From NCBI RefSeq assembly GCF_009727055.1, contig NC_052357.1:12708639-12772638 (forward strand): a DNA stretch of 64,000 nucleotides, read 5' to 3'. Under the pieces are notes generated by a model. It did not search any database, was not told the DNA's origin, and saw only the letters and a program-made list of their open reading frames with translations. Numbering within the stretch: the stretch's first letter is position 1; each line of letters opens with the position of its first letter. Of this stretch, positions 24,172-36,480 are shown piece after piece. Both the position numbers and the translations under genes were made by a program. Origin of the DNA: Benincasa hispida. Its lineage: Eukaryota; Streptophyta; Magnoliopsida; Cucurbitales; Cucurbitaceae.

Positions 24172-25931
24172 GTTTTTATCATTTTTCGACGATTTTAAGC
24201 ATCGGGAAATAGGTGTTTTCTTGTAGTGTTAGATGAGTTTTCATTTGGAAAAAAAAAAAAAAAAAAAATTTGCCCTCGTGAATGTTGTTTATTTGAGCAA
24301 GAACTTTCTCGAGAAAAATCAAACCTAAAGTATAATAAATTCTTTTAATCTAATAAACTTATATTTTTTACATTCTTATTTCAATCGGATAAGTGGAATC
24401 AAATGGCTAATAAACATCTGATTGTTTATTATTCCAAGAGGAATATCTTTCATAAATTAAAATCAAACCTTTAGCTAAGTTTGAACACTAGTGAAAATAA
24501 TTTTATCATTTGAATTTGGACATTTGATTCATGATTGTTGAATTCTCTTCGATCATTTATCATAATTAAATGTCTATACGCTAATGAAAATTCCGTTTTA
24601 TCCTGTCCTTTGACAATTATTTTTATTATACTTCTATTGAATGTATATATCGAGTATTTTATATAAATCGACTTATTAAAACTGATAAAATTTCTATAAG
24701 AAATGTGACAAACTTAAAATTTCCAGTAACTCAGCTTTCTACATATATATATATGTTGAATCTTGACTAAACGTCACACGTAAAGATTATTTAATTTGTA
24801 ACTTTCATTCAATTTAATTTTGGTGACAAAAAGTTTAGCCTAACATGGATAATAATGGGGGGTTGGGGTAAGTGTGATTTTGTATGCTTAGATAGTCAAA
24901 TACGGCAAGAATTGACTAAACATTCTAAGCAAAGATTGAGTAGTATTATTTTGTCAAATATATGATTTACAAAATAATTCAGAAATCTCCATTTTCCAAA
25001 AAAGTAATAAATAATAGGACAAATATCAATTTATAAATTTTGGAAGTTTGTATCAATTTAAATCCCAAACTAATATTTATATCAATTTAGACTCTGAACT
25101 TTCATAAGTATATCAATTTAAACACTCAACTTTTATAAGTGAATTCAAATAAAACATAATAGAGGATTTAAATCGACACAATTTTACAAGGTTTTAATTG
25201 ATACACCTATAAAAGTCCAAGGTCTAAATTGATAAAAATATTAGTTTGGGGTTTAAATCGATATAATTTTTAAAGTTCAAGGTTTAAATTGATACAATTA
25301 TCAATTTAGAATTTAAATTGATAAAAACATCAAAGTTTTAAAAATAGAAATGGATATTTTTCCTAAATAATAACTTTGCTTTAAATAAATATTAACAAGG
25401 AATTCTATAAAACAAACTATAAAGGTATAGTTTTTTTTTTTAAATATCGATGGACTTCGATAATAATAATAAATTTATTTTATATGAAAACTTAGTTTTT
25501 AGACAAAAAAAAAAAAAAAATTTAATTAATTTGGTAGTATTTGACAACTATATAAAATAACTTTCTTGAAAAGATCAGTTTAAAAAAATAAGTTTTTTTT
25601 TTTTTGGAGAGAAACGTTCAATCAAAGTTCTACGAAGAGTGTTTAATTGAAATTCCTTTCAAATTTTCATGACATGTGAAAATGACCCAAATACTTTCAC
25701 ATTGTTTCATTGCATTAATATTTATTAATTAATCTTGATATTAATTTATTATAATGGTAGTTTTTATTTTAGTGGTGGGAATTCAAACAACAATATGATG
25801 GGAGATATAAACTCTATGTTTAGTTTTCTTTTATTTATTTATTAAAAAATAATAACAATAAGATTTATATTAGATTTAAATGTTAGGCCATTGGGCGTTT
25901 CTAGTGGGTAATAATAAAGTCAACCTTCGGA

Positions 25932-25967
<36 letters not shown>

Positions 25968-26358
25968 TATTAATTCTTGCTTCAATGGTCGATGTTGTAA
26001 TCAAGTTGATCTTGTAATCTTTGCTTGGTCAAACCTAATATATAAAGAGAGGTCTCATAACAATTAATATTTAAATTTTGTTTTTGTTCTTCAACCTTAA
26101 AATTTCAAATTTATTTTAATTTAGTCTCTAAAATATAAGATTGCCTATAATTATTTATCATGAAAGTGTTTAAGAATGGTGTGGAGTTCATCGAATAAAG
26201 TAATATATCATCTAATCTAGTAACATGTCAAATACTTAATGAACATGGTATGTCTACTATTGATGTAATAAAAAAATTTATAATTATAATTTTTATTTGA
26301 TTCTTAAGGTTTCAAAGGTGACATGTCTTGTACTAAAAAAAAATTGACATGTTTGGTT
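24172..26358. other. AT-rich intergenic DNA with simple repeats
   Basis: No gene is visible. Homopolymer runs lie near 24248-24269 and 25506-25519, a (TTA)n microsatellite at 25936-25965, and a repeat block at 25020-25345. Confidence 0.6.
25020..25345. repeat. Dispersed ATCAATTTAAA-type repeat block
   Basis: Units of about 35 bases containing TATCAATTTAAA (or the complement TTTAAATTGATA) alternate in both orientations around a centre near 25165-25180, giving an imperfect foldback structure. The pattern fits a common plant hairpin repeat, but no ends or target duplication were resolved. Confidence 0.5.
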
Positions 26359-28234
26359 TGTTGGAATTTATGTCCTAAATCTTCTGGTGTGTAATGTAAA
26401 ACAAAATAGTTTATTTAATAAAATAAAGTGTTATTTTATTTGACCATTAGACATGTGTAACTCAATCCAATAAACTAAAATCTAAGAATACTAAATGTAA
26501 CTTGAACAGTATGTAGTAGACATACAGGTTGATCATGTTCAAGTAATTACCTAAATGGTTTGTAGTATATGGATAAGGTTGGGTACCTTATCCTGACTAC
26601 GGATTCGACCCTCTTTGTAAATGTTACAAGAGTTATAAGTGTTACAAACGATTTAATCAAAATTGTTCATGTGGAGACATGCGAGTGAGGGTATCGTGTA
26701 CAAAGAGTTTGTATAAGACCGGAACGCAAAATGATTAATCTCTCGTTATAACACCGTTGGTTGAAGAGATTAATATTTCATAGGATGATATAAGTAGCTC
26801 GACCTCAATCCCGAGTGAGTCATGAACTCCTGTCTATGTGGACAATAATTTGATTTGTACGGGTGAGAGTAGCCCAAGTCACCGACTCAATATGCTTATC
26901 ATTTTGATGATTTGTCTGAGTAGTGAGTTGGAACATAGCTTCACAAGATAGAATTTACTTCTTCTCGTATTTAGGGTAAGTAGATGAATTGCTCCCTTAA
27001 GTGCTAACTTCGAATCTTGAATAATGGGGTCCCTCCCTTTCATTGGCTCAAGTGGAATTTGTTTATGGTAGGACCATAAATAGATTGTTCATTAAAGGAT
27101 TAGTGGGACTTAAGAAGTAAGAGGTAATTACAAGGGTAAAACGGTAATTTAACCTAGTTGTAATATTACGAGTAGTTCGTGAAGAGTCGACTTACTAATA
27201 ATTGGTTATATCCATGGACACAAAAATATTCCATAGTGCGAAGAGTGTAGCTAGCGGGTCTTTAATGAATGACTCAGAGTTAATGAATGTTGATTAATTT
27301 AATGAAAAAGTTTAATTTAGTTAATTTCGAAAAAATGAATTATTCAAATTTTAAGGAAATTTATGTTAATTGTATCTGATACAATTAATAATTTTTATAG
27401 ATACGTTATATTATAAAACTAATTTTGAATAAGATTCAAAATTAAACTATATAATATGAGATAATGATGTATTTGAATAAGATTCAAATATTAAATAATA
27501 TGAATGAGTTTCATATTAAGATTTAGGTTAAATTTAATACGAATAATATTCATATTAAAATTATAAGTTAAATTTAATGTGAATGTGATGCACATTAAAA
27601 CTATAGGATATGGAGGGAAATACACTTGCATCAGATTCAAATGTAGCATTAATTAAATATGTGATATTAATTAACTCAAATTAATCAATTTGATTAATTA
27701 ATAATTTTATATTTAAATAAAATAAAATTTTGTTTGATTTAAATTAAATTAAATCTTAACTCCCCAACAGTTACAAGGATATTAACACGAGTGGAAGGGG
27801 ACTTAACTCCCCTCTCTGCATTTTGTCGGATATAGAAAATTTGTTCTTTTTTGAAATCACATACTCTCTCTCAACTCTCACAATCTCTCATCATACAAAA
27901 TTCACAAAGAAAAAAGTTTTTATGTAAACTTCTTCCCAATCTTCCAAAAAGGTTCCCACAAACCTTTTCGTTGCCGGAGAATAGCGGGAAGGATCTTGGT
28001 GGTGGTGTCCTGCACAAGACCGAAGAAGATTTGTTGAGATCGCGAGCACAACCAGGAATTGGAGAAGATAGAAGATTGTCTTCAAAGGTAAAATCACTTT
28101 TCTCTGGAAATATTCTCTATAAAAAGCATGTGTAAATAATTTATGTTCAAATTTCTCCGTGTTTCAGTCAAATTCAAAATAATTTTAAAGATACAAGCGA
28201 TCAATCGCTTCCGCATAGGAATTTGATTCCTTCA
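26359..28234 (+). mobile_element. Solo copia LTR, group C, TSD TGGTT
   Basis: It starts TGTTGGAATTTATGTCC and ends GATTCCTTCA. TGGTT is present on both sides (26354-26358 and 28235-28239), a perfect 5-bp target duplication. Length is 1,876 bp. It shares the conserved central block and the first hairpin (26697-26715) with groups A and B but is clearly diverged. No internal domain is present. A 94-residue frame (27851-28135) lies in its U5 part and resembles no protein I know. Confidence 0.92.
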
Positions 28235-28239
28235 TGGTT

Positions 28240-29277
28240 ATCAAAGATTGAATTTATTTTTTAATTGGACCATGAAATTTTAAAATAATTTCTAAATTAT
28301 CCTTAACTAGAGTTGTCAAATAGTTGATATAATGAAATAATGATGTAGTAGTTAAACTATGTTAAATTGATTTTGATAACATATAACTTTTTCTGTTAAA
28401 TTATAAAAAAATACTCATAAATTTTATACTTTGTTTCAGAAATACTATAAAATTTTAAATTATTTTAATAATACCATTAAATTTGAAAAAAAAAATAAAA
28501 ACATTATTACAATTAGTATAGGAGCAAAAATCGTTAGTACCCCAGTTAAAAAATATCGATAAAACTTGAAAAGCTCCATTAGTATCTTAACCTTAAAAAA
28601 AAAAAAAGAAAAGTTAAAAAAGTAAATTTACATCGATATATGGTTTTTAGAATTTGAGAAAAGAGGATTTAAGGGGTGGGAGAAGAAAAAAATAGATAAG
28701 TATTAGATCACAAATGTTGATTAACCTTTGTGTCAATATACATATAAGAAAAAGGATAAGATAAATAAAATAATTCCATTAGTAAATTTATAAGATTTCA
28801 AATAGCACTTTGTCACAATTTCGTTTCACATTATATATGTATTCTTTTTTCTTTATTCTTTATGGAGCTTTTAGTTTTAGTTTTTTCTTTTCTTTGTCGA
28901 AGACCATAGTAAAAAAAGTTATAATAGGAAAATTTTTACTCCCTCTTTACCCAAAGTTTTCTATAATATCCTTTTTGTCCTTGAAACGTATCCCTCGATT
29001 TTTGTATGTACATTTTGTGTTTTTCTTATGTCAAATTTTTACTATTTAAATTTAATTAAAATTATACTCATTTAAAAATTTATGTTGTATTGCATATTCC
29101 CTTGCAATGTACTCTTTTTAAATATTTTCTTGTATTTTTTTTTTTTAAATTATAGCATCAATTGCAATTTCATCGGTAAGTATAGCAAAAACCGAAAATT
29201 TTAAGATTCACAGCAATATGCCTGCATTGCACGTAAGCCCATTTTCTATTAATCCTAAAATACTCTTATCATCATCT
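28240..29277. other. AT-rich intergenic DNA
   Basis: Only short frames of low-complexity composition (F, S, L and K rich, e.g. 28810-29049) occur here. They have no domain and are not called. The ACTATAAAATTTTAAA stretch near 28440 may be a fragment of a dispersed repeat. Confidence 0.55.
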
Positions 29278-30590
29278 TTTTTTTCAATGTAATTAATTCG
29301 AATTTTTAACCTAAATAATGGTTCAAATATAAAGAATCTTCCAATCTAGATTTCATTTTTCAAATATCATATTATCTTACTTTTCTGATTTTTACATTTA
29401 GCATTTTATATTCCTCTTTTTATTTTGGTAGGTTTTTTTCTTTTACATGCCATTTATTTATTTAGTTTATAATTTTAGACATCTTTGCTAATCATTTCAT
29501 ACGAATTTTAAATTTGAATTTTGTTTTAAACAAAAAATATATATATTTCAAATGGTTGGTAACTATCAATGAGTTCGCCCTCATATTTCACTAGAACATG
29601 GGTTGAGTTGGATTGAGAGTATTTTTCGGACCAACCTGAAAATTCGGGTTGGTTTGATTGGCAACCCAAATGACCCAAATAAAATTTTCAATCCAACCCA
29701 ACCCAACCCTTAAAATTCAGTTTGGGTTAGGTTGAGTTGTCGGATTATAACTTATTTTTTTTTTATTTTTAATAAAAAATATGTAAATTTATATACAACA
29801 CATGACTAATAACTAAAATATCATAAAATTAAGATGCTAAATACCAAATATCTATGATATCTATTGTAAACTTTAAACAAAGACAAATATCATAACAATT
29901 TTAAAAGAAAAAAATTAAAAATTTAAAAATTAATCAATACAAAGAAATCAAACTTTAAACAAAAAAGAATATATATATAAAATTCGGGTTGGGTTAGGTC
30001 AACCCAAATTTTTTTTAGCCAACCCACAATCCATCCCAACCCAATAAAAATAGAAAAATTCAATCCAAGTCAAATCAAGAACAAAACTAATCCAATCCAA
30101 ATTCGAATTATCGAGTTATTTGAACGCCCCTATATTTCACAAAATTAGATTATGAACCGTCATTATCAACTATAACTGTTATCCAATTCTTATCGTTTTT
30201 AAATTTGGCTTTATCACCTTTAATTTCAATGTATTAATTCTACGAGTTCACAATTTGGACTTCCTTTTTCCATTCCGATCCTCAGCATTAATGCATTATC
30301 TCTTTTCATGCGGATCTTCAACCTAAATTACTGTTCAAATGTAAAAAATCTTGAAATCTAGATTTTACTTTTCAAATCTCACATTTCTTAATTTGCCTTT
30401 TTACATCTATGTTGTTATTTTCAATGTCATTTATTTATTTATTTTATAATTTAGATATATTTTGTTACTAACCACATCATACGATTTCAAATTTGAATTT
30501 CGTTTTAAACAATACATATAATTCCCTATAACTATCAACGTGTCTTCATATTTAACCGAATTAGATAATAAACAATTATTTGACTGAGAT
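29278..30590. repeat. Direct duplication of about 350 bp, one copy carrying a MITE
   Basis: Copy 1 (29278-29591 plus 30132-30175) and copy 2 (about 30235-30590) share an ordered series of blocks: ACCTAAATAATGGTTCAAAT versus ACCTAAATTACTGTTCAAAT, AATCTAGATTT, CATTTATTTATTTA, AAATTTGAATTTTGTTTTAAAC and AACTATCAA. Copy 1 is interrupted by a MITE where copy 2 is continuous (TTCATATTTAACCGAATTAG). Confidence 0.75.
29592..30131. mobile_element. hAT-like MITE, TSD ATATTTCAC
   Basis: The right terminus TTTGAACGCCCCT matches the right end of the MITE at 17032-17410, and the left end is degraded. ATATTTCAC occurs on both sides (29583-29591 and 30132-30140), consistent with an 8-bp hAT target duplication plus one chance base. 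The duplicated neighbour at 30235-30590 shows the empty site. The interior has the same GGGTTGGG/CCAACCCAACCC composition and no coding capacity. Confidence 0.8.
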
Positions 30591-32011
30591 TAAACTATTC
30601 CTAAGATTTTCCATTCTCTTCCAAATCTGTGAGTTTTTCTCTTTTCTCGTTTTATCTATTTTTCATTCTATATATAATTTCATTTGGAATATAATTAACT
30701 AATTAATATTAATTCAGCAAAATTAATATTAATATTTATTTTAATAAATCAACAATAATCTATTAAAATATTTATTTAACTTATTTTTACAATAAAAATT
30801 TTATTAAATGAATGCAATTACATTTTTACATAAATTATTAATTAATTAGCTAATTATATCTTAAAAATATTTAATTAATAAACTATGATAAGTTAAATTT
30901 AGTTAATACAAAAATTTATTTTTCAAATAATAATAATCGAATACTTTGTTTTTTTAATAAAAATAAATTATTTATTGAGATTAATTTAAATTTGATACTT
31001 CATTATGAATATATAATCATTATTGATTATTTATAATTAGTTAATTATTTCTTGTGATTAATTTATATTACTTCATTCATTATTAATATATCATATTTGT
31101 AAAACTTTTTTTTTTAGTATTTTTTATTAATATATCATATTTTTATTTCATTTTCACTTTTTATACAATTTATTGTTTATTAAAATATATTTTCTTATAT
31201 TATTTAATTAAAATCAAAATTACTAAGATTGAGCTTAATTAATTATAAAATGATTAAGTATTAGATTATAATTAATATGACGTTCCTTAAATATATTAAT
31301 TGGTTAATTTTAATTACAATACTCAATTTTTAAATATTTATAATTAAAACTATTGTTGATTCTTAATTAATTAATTTATATCACTATATTGAATGATATT
31401 TATTGTTTAGTTAATTAATCTATTAAAACTATCTACGATTTTAATGTTTAATTTCATAAATTAAAAACAAACAAAATTTTTTATATTCATTTCACAACTA
31501 AACAAAATCAACTTTGATTTCTAGATATCCTATTTTTAAACATAATTTATTACAAATATCTATAAAATCTTAAACCAAATGACGTTTCTTCTTAATTATT
31601 TTGTAGCTTTTAGGACATTGTGATTTTTTTTTTGTTGTTTAATTAAAGTGTATTTATGAGACTTTTAGAATGCGTGTTACTCCCTCTAATTTGTATGATT
31701 AGGGGCATTTATAATATTTGAAAATTAGTTATTTATATTATAAAAGTTAATTTGCTATTTTTACAACAGTAAAATGTTTTGCTATTTTTTGATGCTATTT
31801 TTAAATATAGAAAAATGAACTAACTTATTTACAGTCATAGATATCTATCAATGTCTATCATTGTCTATTAGTGATATTTTTCTGTATTTAAAATTACTTT
31901 TAACAATTTTGCTTTTTAAAACCATTACGCTTTTTCCAAATGAGATGTTAAAATATGCTATTTCTCCTCAGCTAAAAGAAAAAAAAGTCCAAAAAGTTTC
32001 AGTTCAATTGA
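30591..32011. other. Very AT-rich intergenic DNA
   Basis: Long A/T stretches dominate, with no coding signal. A second copy of the TCTATCA hairpin-type repeat lies near 31800-31910. Confidence 0.6.
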
Positions 32012-32224
32012 AGCCCACTGAAACGGCTCAGTTTGTTGAAAAGTTCGAGATAGCGGCCCAATTTCTCATCATGGGCTGCGCTCCTTGGATGACAATACGG
32101 TGACGTAATGCCTTTTATTTTGGATGAATAAAACGATGTCGTGTAGAAACATCGGCTTCGGGCCTAAAAATGGGCCGAGTTTATTAATTGAACATTTATT
32201 TCGGAAATTGGAGCACATGGCCCA
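32012..32224. promoter_or_regulatory. Cluster of TGGGCY motifs and a TGACGTAA site
   Basis: Five TGGGCC/T motifs or complements occur in about 210 bases (32012, 32055, 32072, 32171 and 32219), with TGACGTAA at 32101-32108 and AAACGATGTCG near 32132. TGGGCY 'site II' clusters are known from promoters of plant growth and ribosomal-protein genes. The segment is less AT-rich than its surroundings. No convincing gene is attached, so this may be an orphaned or decayed promoter. Confidence 0.3.
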
Positions 32225-32800
32225 TTTTTTTTTAATTTTAATTAAAAGAAAACATGGAAAATGACCAAACGTGAATTGCACTTGCACACATTCACAATTA
32301 CAAATATGTTTAGAACACGTAAATTCCAATCTATGTTGGAGATAAAAATTTATTCTACTGTGATCAATAAAGTATTTGATGCATTGGATGTAAGCTAAAA
32401 TCAACACTATTAATATATATTTGATCCATAAAAAGATAGCCTTATTAAAAGGTCTATGTGGTCCGGCTCTTCTTTTGTAACTTAGATTAGTAAGAAACTC
32501 GCAAGTGTTAGATGGGAAATAGGAGGCTAAAGGAACACGGTGTATTAGGAACCATAACCACATATTTATAGATTAACTCTAGGTTTCCTACGATTCCCTA
32601 AAGTCAATGAACATTTGCTCAATCAGCCGCACCTCTAATTTTAAGTTAATAGGCCATAATTAGATATCCATGTATAGCAATACATATAACTATTTTTTTT
32701 TAATTAATCTAATATTTTCAAAAATATTATCTTTTTTTAGTACAAAAATCATGAGATGGTGGATCACGTTGGATAAAACCTCCTACTACTACTGCAAGAA
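32225..32800. other. Intergenic DNA, no supported gene
   Basis: A 164-residue minus-strand frame (32563 to 32069) spans this region and is the longest unexplained frame in the left half. It has no recognised domain, begins inside low-information sequence and overlaps the motif cluster, so it is not called as a gene. Confidence 0.5.
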
Positions 32801-33833
32801 TAAACAAAAAGAAAAAAAGAAAAAAATTAAAATTAAAAGAAAGAAATAGAACTAGCGACACAAAAATCAATGTTGAAAAACTCCAAAGGGAAGAAAAAAC
32901 TATGGACTAGATAATTCTATTATATGAAAAATTATTACGATCACAAAAAACTTTCTCTCCAACCCCAATTACAAGAGCACTCTCTCAAGGCTTTTGTACT
33001 ATTCAAATCCTTTATCCACTCTTAAACTAGAGAATACACCATCAGAATTTAATTAGAGTTGGCACATTCATGTGTTTCTAAATGGGATGATATGAAACTA
33101 AAGACATAGGCTCGTTTTATAATATTTGGAATTCATCATTCCTTGAACATTACTAATGTGGAACAACTACACTTCCTATATTTTGTCGAAATCCAACATA
33201 TCGAACTTTGGGCAAGGAAAGTTATGGACAACATAATTGAAAGATAATGTTTAAATCGCCAGCTCCAATACTATGGTTTACGAAAATGATGGGGGAAATT
33301 ACAAATAACAGAGAAAAATGGAATAAATATTAAGAAATAGAAACGTATCCAATTAGGTTCGGCATGAATATCTCGCTCTCTTTAAGGAGATTTAAGCCCT
33401 CTGCAGTGCGTATTAAATTTATTTATATCAACCACTGGTGTAGCGGATATCCTGTGGCCCATCCCTTTCAAGATACAACAACTCAACCGATATGTTGTGT
33501 AGTTTAAACTACTCTGCATTGAAAGGTTGAGCTCAAAGGTCCACAACTAAAACACCCTTCTTTTTGGTCAATAGCTTTTAGAAGAGCTAATGAGAGAAAG
33601 ATATATTGAGTATTAGTTGATGTATTTTGTTGTGATTTGAGAGAAAGAAACAATAGGTATTTATACTAAATTCTAGATCTAGATAATTAATATATAATTA
33701 ATTAATTTTATTTTATATTTCTCAAATAACCACAAAAAATATGTATTTTTCTCTAATTAATAAAACTTCTTTTAACTTTTAACTTTCTCATGTATAACTT
33801 AAAATTCATTAAAAATATTAAAAATGTGACTAC
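32800..33833 (-). mobile_element. LTR remnant of another copia-like family
   Basis: At 33834-33845 the plus strand reads TCTCCCACTC, the complement of a copia polypurine tract (GAGTGGGAGA). The LTR would then start on the minus strand with TGTAGTCACATTTTT at 33833. A TATAAATA box lies on the minus strand at 33665 to 33658, about 170 bases in. The far end is not resolved. It shares no clear block with LTR groups A-C. Confidence 0.5.
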
Positions 33834-34186
33834 AATCTCCCACTCATTTTTAATATTTGAAATAAGCATTAAAATAGAATTGACAGAAAGAAAGATAATT
33901 ATGCACCATAAAGGTGTGACTCTGCATTAAACCTTTACTAGTGAAATAATAATCTATTCCAATGTTAGTAATGGTCTCTGACTTCAACTGTAACGTTAAA
34001 GGGGAAATAGAAAACTTATTATCCACACATAATTCTTCAGGTGTTGACATGAGCTTTATTGGTTAGCACTTTAAGATCTTATGTTAATCTGAGTAATCCA
34101 TGAATGTGAGAATAAACTTCATATTCTCATAGAGAGCGGCCCCATTCTCACACTCATATAGGTAAAATTTGTCAATGGTGCTCTAT
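33834..34186 (-). mobile_element. 3' internal fragment next to LTR remnant
   Basis: This follows the polypurine tract complement. A 66-residue minus-strand frame (34050 to 33850) shows no copia domain. The fragment is cut on its right by a plus-strand group A LTR at 34187. Confidence 0.35.
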
Positions 34187-35138
34187 TATTGGGGTTGATG
34201 CCCTAAATCTCATGGTTTCGTATTTTGTAAATTATTTGTACAAATGAATTATTTATTTAATAAAATAAAGTGTTATTTTATTTGATATTTAGTTGCATTA
34301 ATGAAAAATCAATAAACTAAGACCATAGGTTATTTAATGTAGCTTAAACATGTATATGGTGACATAAAAGTGGATTGTGTTTAAGTAATAGTCTGAAAGG
34401 TCTATAGTAGATGGATAAGGCTGGGTACCTTATCCTGGTGATACTATGGATACAACTCACTTTGTAATTTTTACAATTGTTGTAAAGTGTTACAAATGAT
34501 CTGATCCTGATTATTCATGTGGAGATATGTAAACAGGGGTATCCTATATAAAGAGTTTGTATAAAAACGGGTCACGAAATGAATAGTCTATCTTTATAAC
34601 ATCGTTGCTAGAAGAAGCTTACATTTCACCAGGATGACCATAGATGACTTAACCTTAATCTTGAGTAAGTTGTGAACATTTGCTTATGAAGGTGGTCTTT
34701 TGATCTGTATAGGTGAGAGTGGCCAGATTCGCCGACTCAATATGTCTATCATTTTGGGATTTTTCCGAGTGGGGAGTTGGGAACACAGCTACACAAGAAG
34801 AAATTCACTCATTCCCATGACATAGGCTAAGTAGATAAATTGCTCCCTTAAAGATTGATTCTGGATCTTGACTAATTATAGTTAGATTATGACTAATTAT
34901 TCATTAGAGCGATCAATGGAACTTAAGTAGTTAAATGTAACTATAGGGGTAAAACGGTAATTTTGACCATCACTGTAATTATGAGCAATTTGTGAAGGGT
35001 TAACTTACTGTTGATTAGTTATATCCAATGGACCATAAATATATCTACAATGCGAAGAGTGCAACTATTGGTCTTTAGTGGACTGCTGACAGTTAATGAA
35101 TGTTGATTAATTTAATTAAATAGTTTAATTAATTATTC
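34187..35138 (+). mobile_element. Truncated copia LTR, group A
   Basis: It starts TATTGGGGTTGATGCCC and follows group A for about 950 bases, including the first hairpin with a U-G pair in one arm (34545-34563). Similarity stops near TTAATTAATTATTC (35138), where unrelated, less AT-rich DNA begins. Confidence 0.75.
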
Positions 35139-35519
35139 TGGGTGTTTATCCTTTACTAATAAGGCTAGCTTGGGTTCCAAACCTTTTGATATGCGATCTT
35201 GCTATTCTTTATTTGCATCGTTGTACATGCACTATCGAGTCACATTTCTAACTACCAATGAATGAATCTATGAATATGATAGAGGAGCGAAAGTGGCCGG
35301 CAGCGGTGTAGAGCTAGTTGGAGCGATGCTCACACACACCGGCTGACAAAGGGTGGGATCACATTCACTCATTTGTTGCCCGGCTCTATAGTAACAAAGT
35401 GGAAAGTAAGCCTACCCCCATAACCACACGGGAGGGAAACGAGATTCAACTGGATGGTCATGTTTCTTCGAGAACGGTTTTCCCCTCAATTTCAAAGTAG
35501 GTTCCGCGAGTCCAAAGAC
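35139..35519. other. Unassigned less AT-rich DNA
   Basis: Base composition is distinctly different from the flanking nuclear repeats. A 60-residue frame (35318-35500) has no known domain. It is either the upstream part of the gypsy fragment that follows or part of an organellar transfer. Confidence 0.35.
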
Positions 35520-36480
35520 ACCTAAGGCAAGCTTAAACGAATATTTTCCTCTTCCTCACATCGATGTTCTAGTGGACAACACCGCTGGATATGGGGTGCT
35601 GTCCTTTATGGATGTTTGCTTTTTCTTGATGTAACCAGATCAAGATGGCCAAGGAAGATAGAGAGAAAATGACATTTATCACCATATCAGATAGAAGGGT
35701 ACGTTATGTTACAAGGTGATGTCGTTTGGTCTAAAGAATGTCGGGGCGACCTACCTATGAGCCATGATTGTGCTCTTTCATGATATGATGAAAAGGAAAT
35801 GAGGGTCTATGTCGATGACATGATCGACATGTCTTAGGCGGAAGAAGACCCCGCCTTTTGAAGAAAAGATAGACACAGGGAAGGAGGATTGCCAAAGGGC
35901 GTCTGACAAAGTGAAAAATTATCTATTCAATCCTCCCATCTTGGTATCGCCAACGCCTGCTCCTAATGTATCTGTAAGTAATGAAAGCATCCATGAATTG
36001 TGTCTGTCCTTAATCAACATGATGAAATTGGTAGAAAAGAAAAATAAATATATGAGATCAGTAAGAAGTTCACTGATTATGAGACAAGGTATACGGTTCT
36101 AGAAAAAAGGGGATGTGCTCAACCATGAGCCTTGCAACGCCTATGGAATTACATGTTGAACTATACGACCATGCTGATTGCAAGGATGGATCCGTTGAAG
36201 TATCTCTTTGGAAAGCCAGCCTCCATGGGCCAACAAAGTGGCAGATGTGACTCTCAGGGTTCTGTAAAAGCAACGGGAAGCTCTAAATAAGTAAGAAAAA
36301 GAGCAGGCAATATCAGACCACTTACGGATCATCCTATGCCTGACTATGAGCTTGATTTGATTAGTAAAGGGACACATTTCCTAGATGAAGCTACTCTATT
36401 AGCTGTTGGCGAAGAAGAAGATGAAACTCCTCATGATTGGCAAATGTTCTTCAACAGTTCTAAAAAAGAAGATAAGTAAG
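35520..36480 (+). pseudogene. Tat-type Ty3/gypsy RT and RNase H fragment
   Basis: Across shifted forward frames one reads FPLPHIDVLVDNTAGYG and LSFMDV (reverse transcriptase fingers), CYKVMSFGLKNVGATY, the catalytic VYVDDM (35805-35822), VKNYLFNPPILV, SKKFTDYETRY, LNYTTMLIARMDPLKYLFGK, then DHPMPDYELDLI and DDWQMFF-like DETPHDWQMFFN at the junction to the second RNase H. The order and wording match plant Tat/Athila-class polyproteins. Several stops and frameshifts disable it. The sequence after 36480 no longer follows the family. Confidence 0.85.

Noticed and set aside
27851..28135. 94-residue plus-strand frame as a gene
   Set aside because: It lies wholly in the U5 part of a solo LTR bounded by a perfect target duplication and shows no domain.
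28235..28250. PBS after the group C LTR
   Set aside because: TGGTTATCAAAG looks like a primer-binding site, but TGGTT is an exact copy of the five bases before the LTR, so it is the target duplication of a solo LTR.
32069..32563. 164-residue minus-strand open frame as a gene
   Set aside because: No domain or known family is recognisable, the composition is what an AT-rich strand gives by chance, and it overlaps the motif cluster at 32012-32224.
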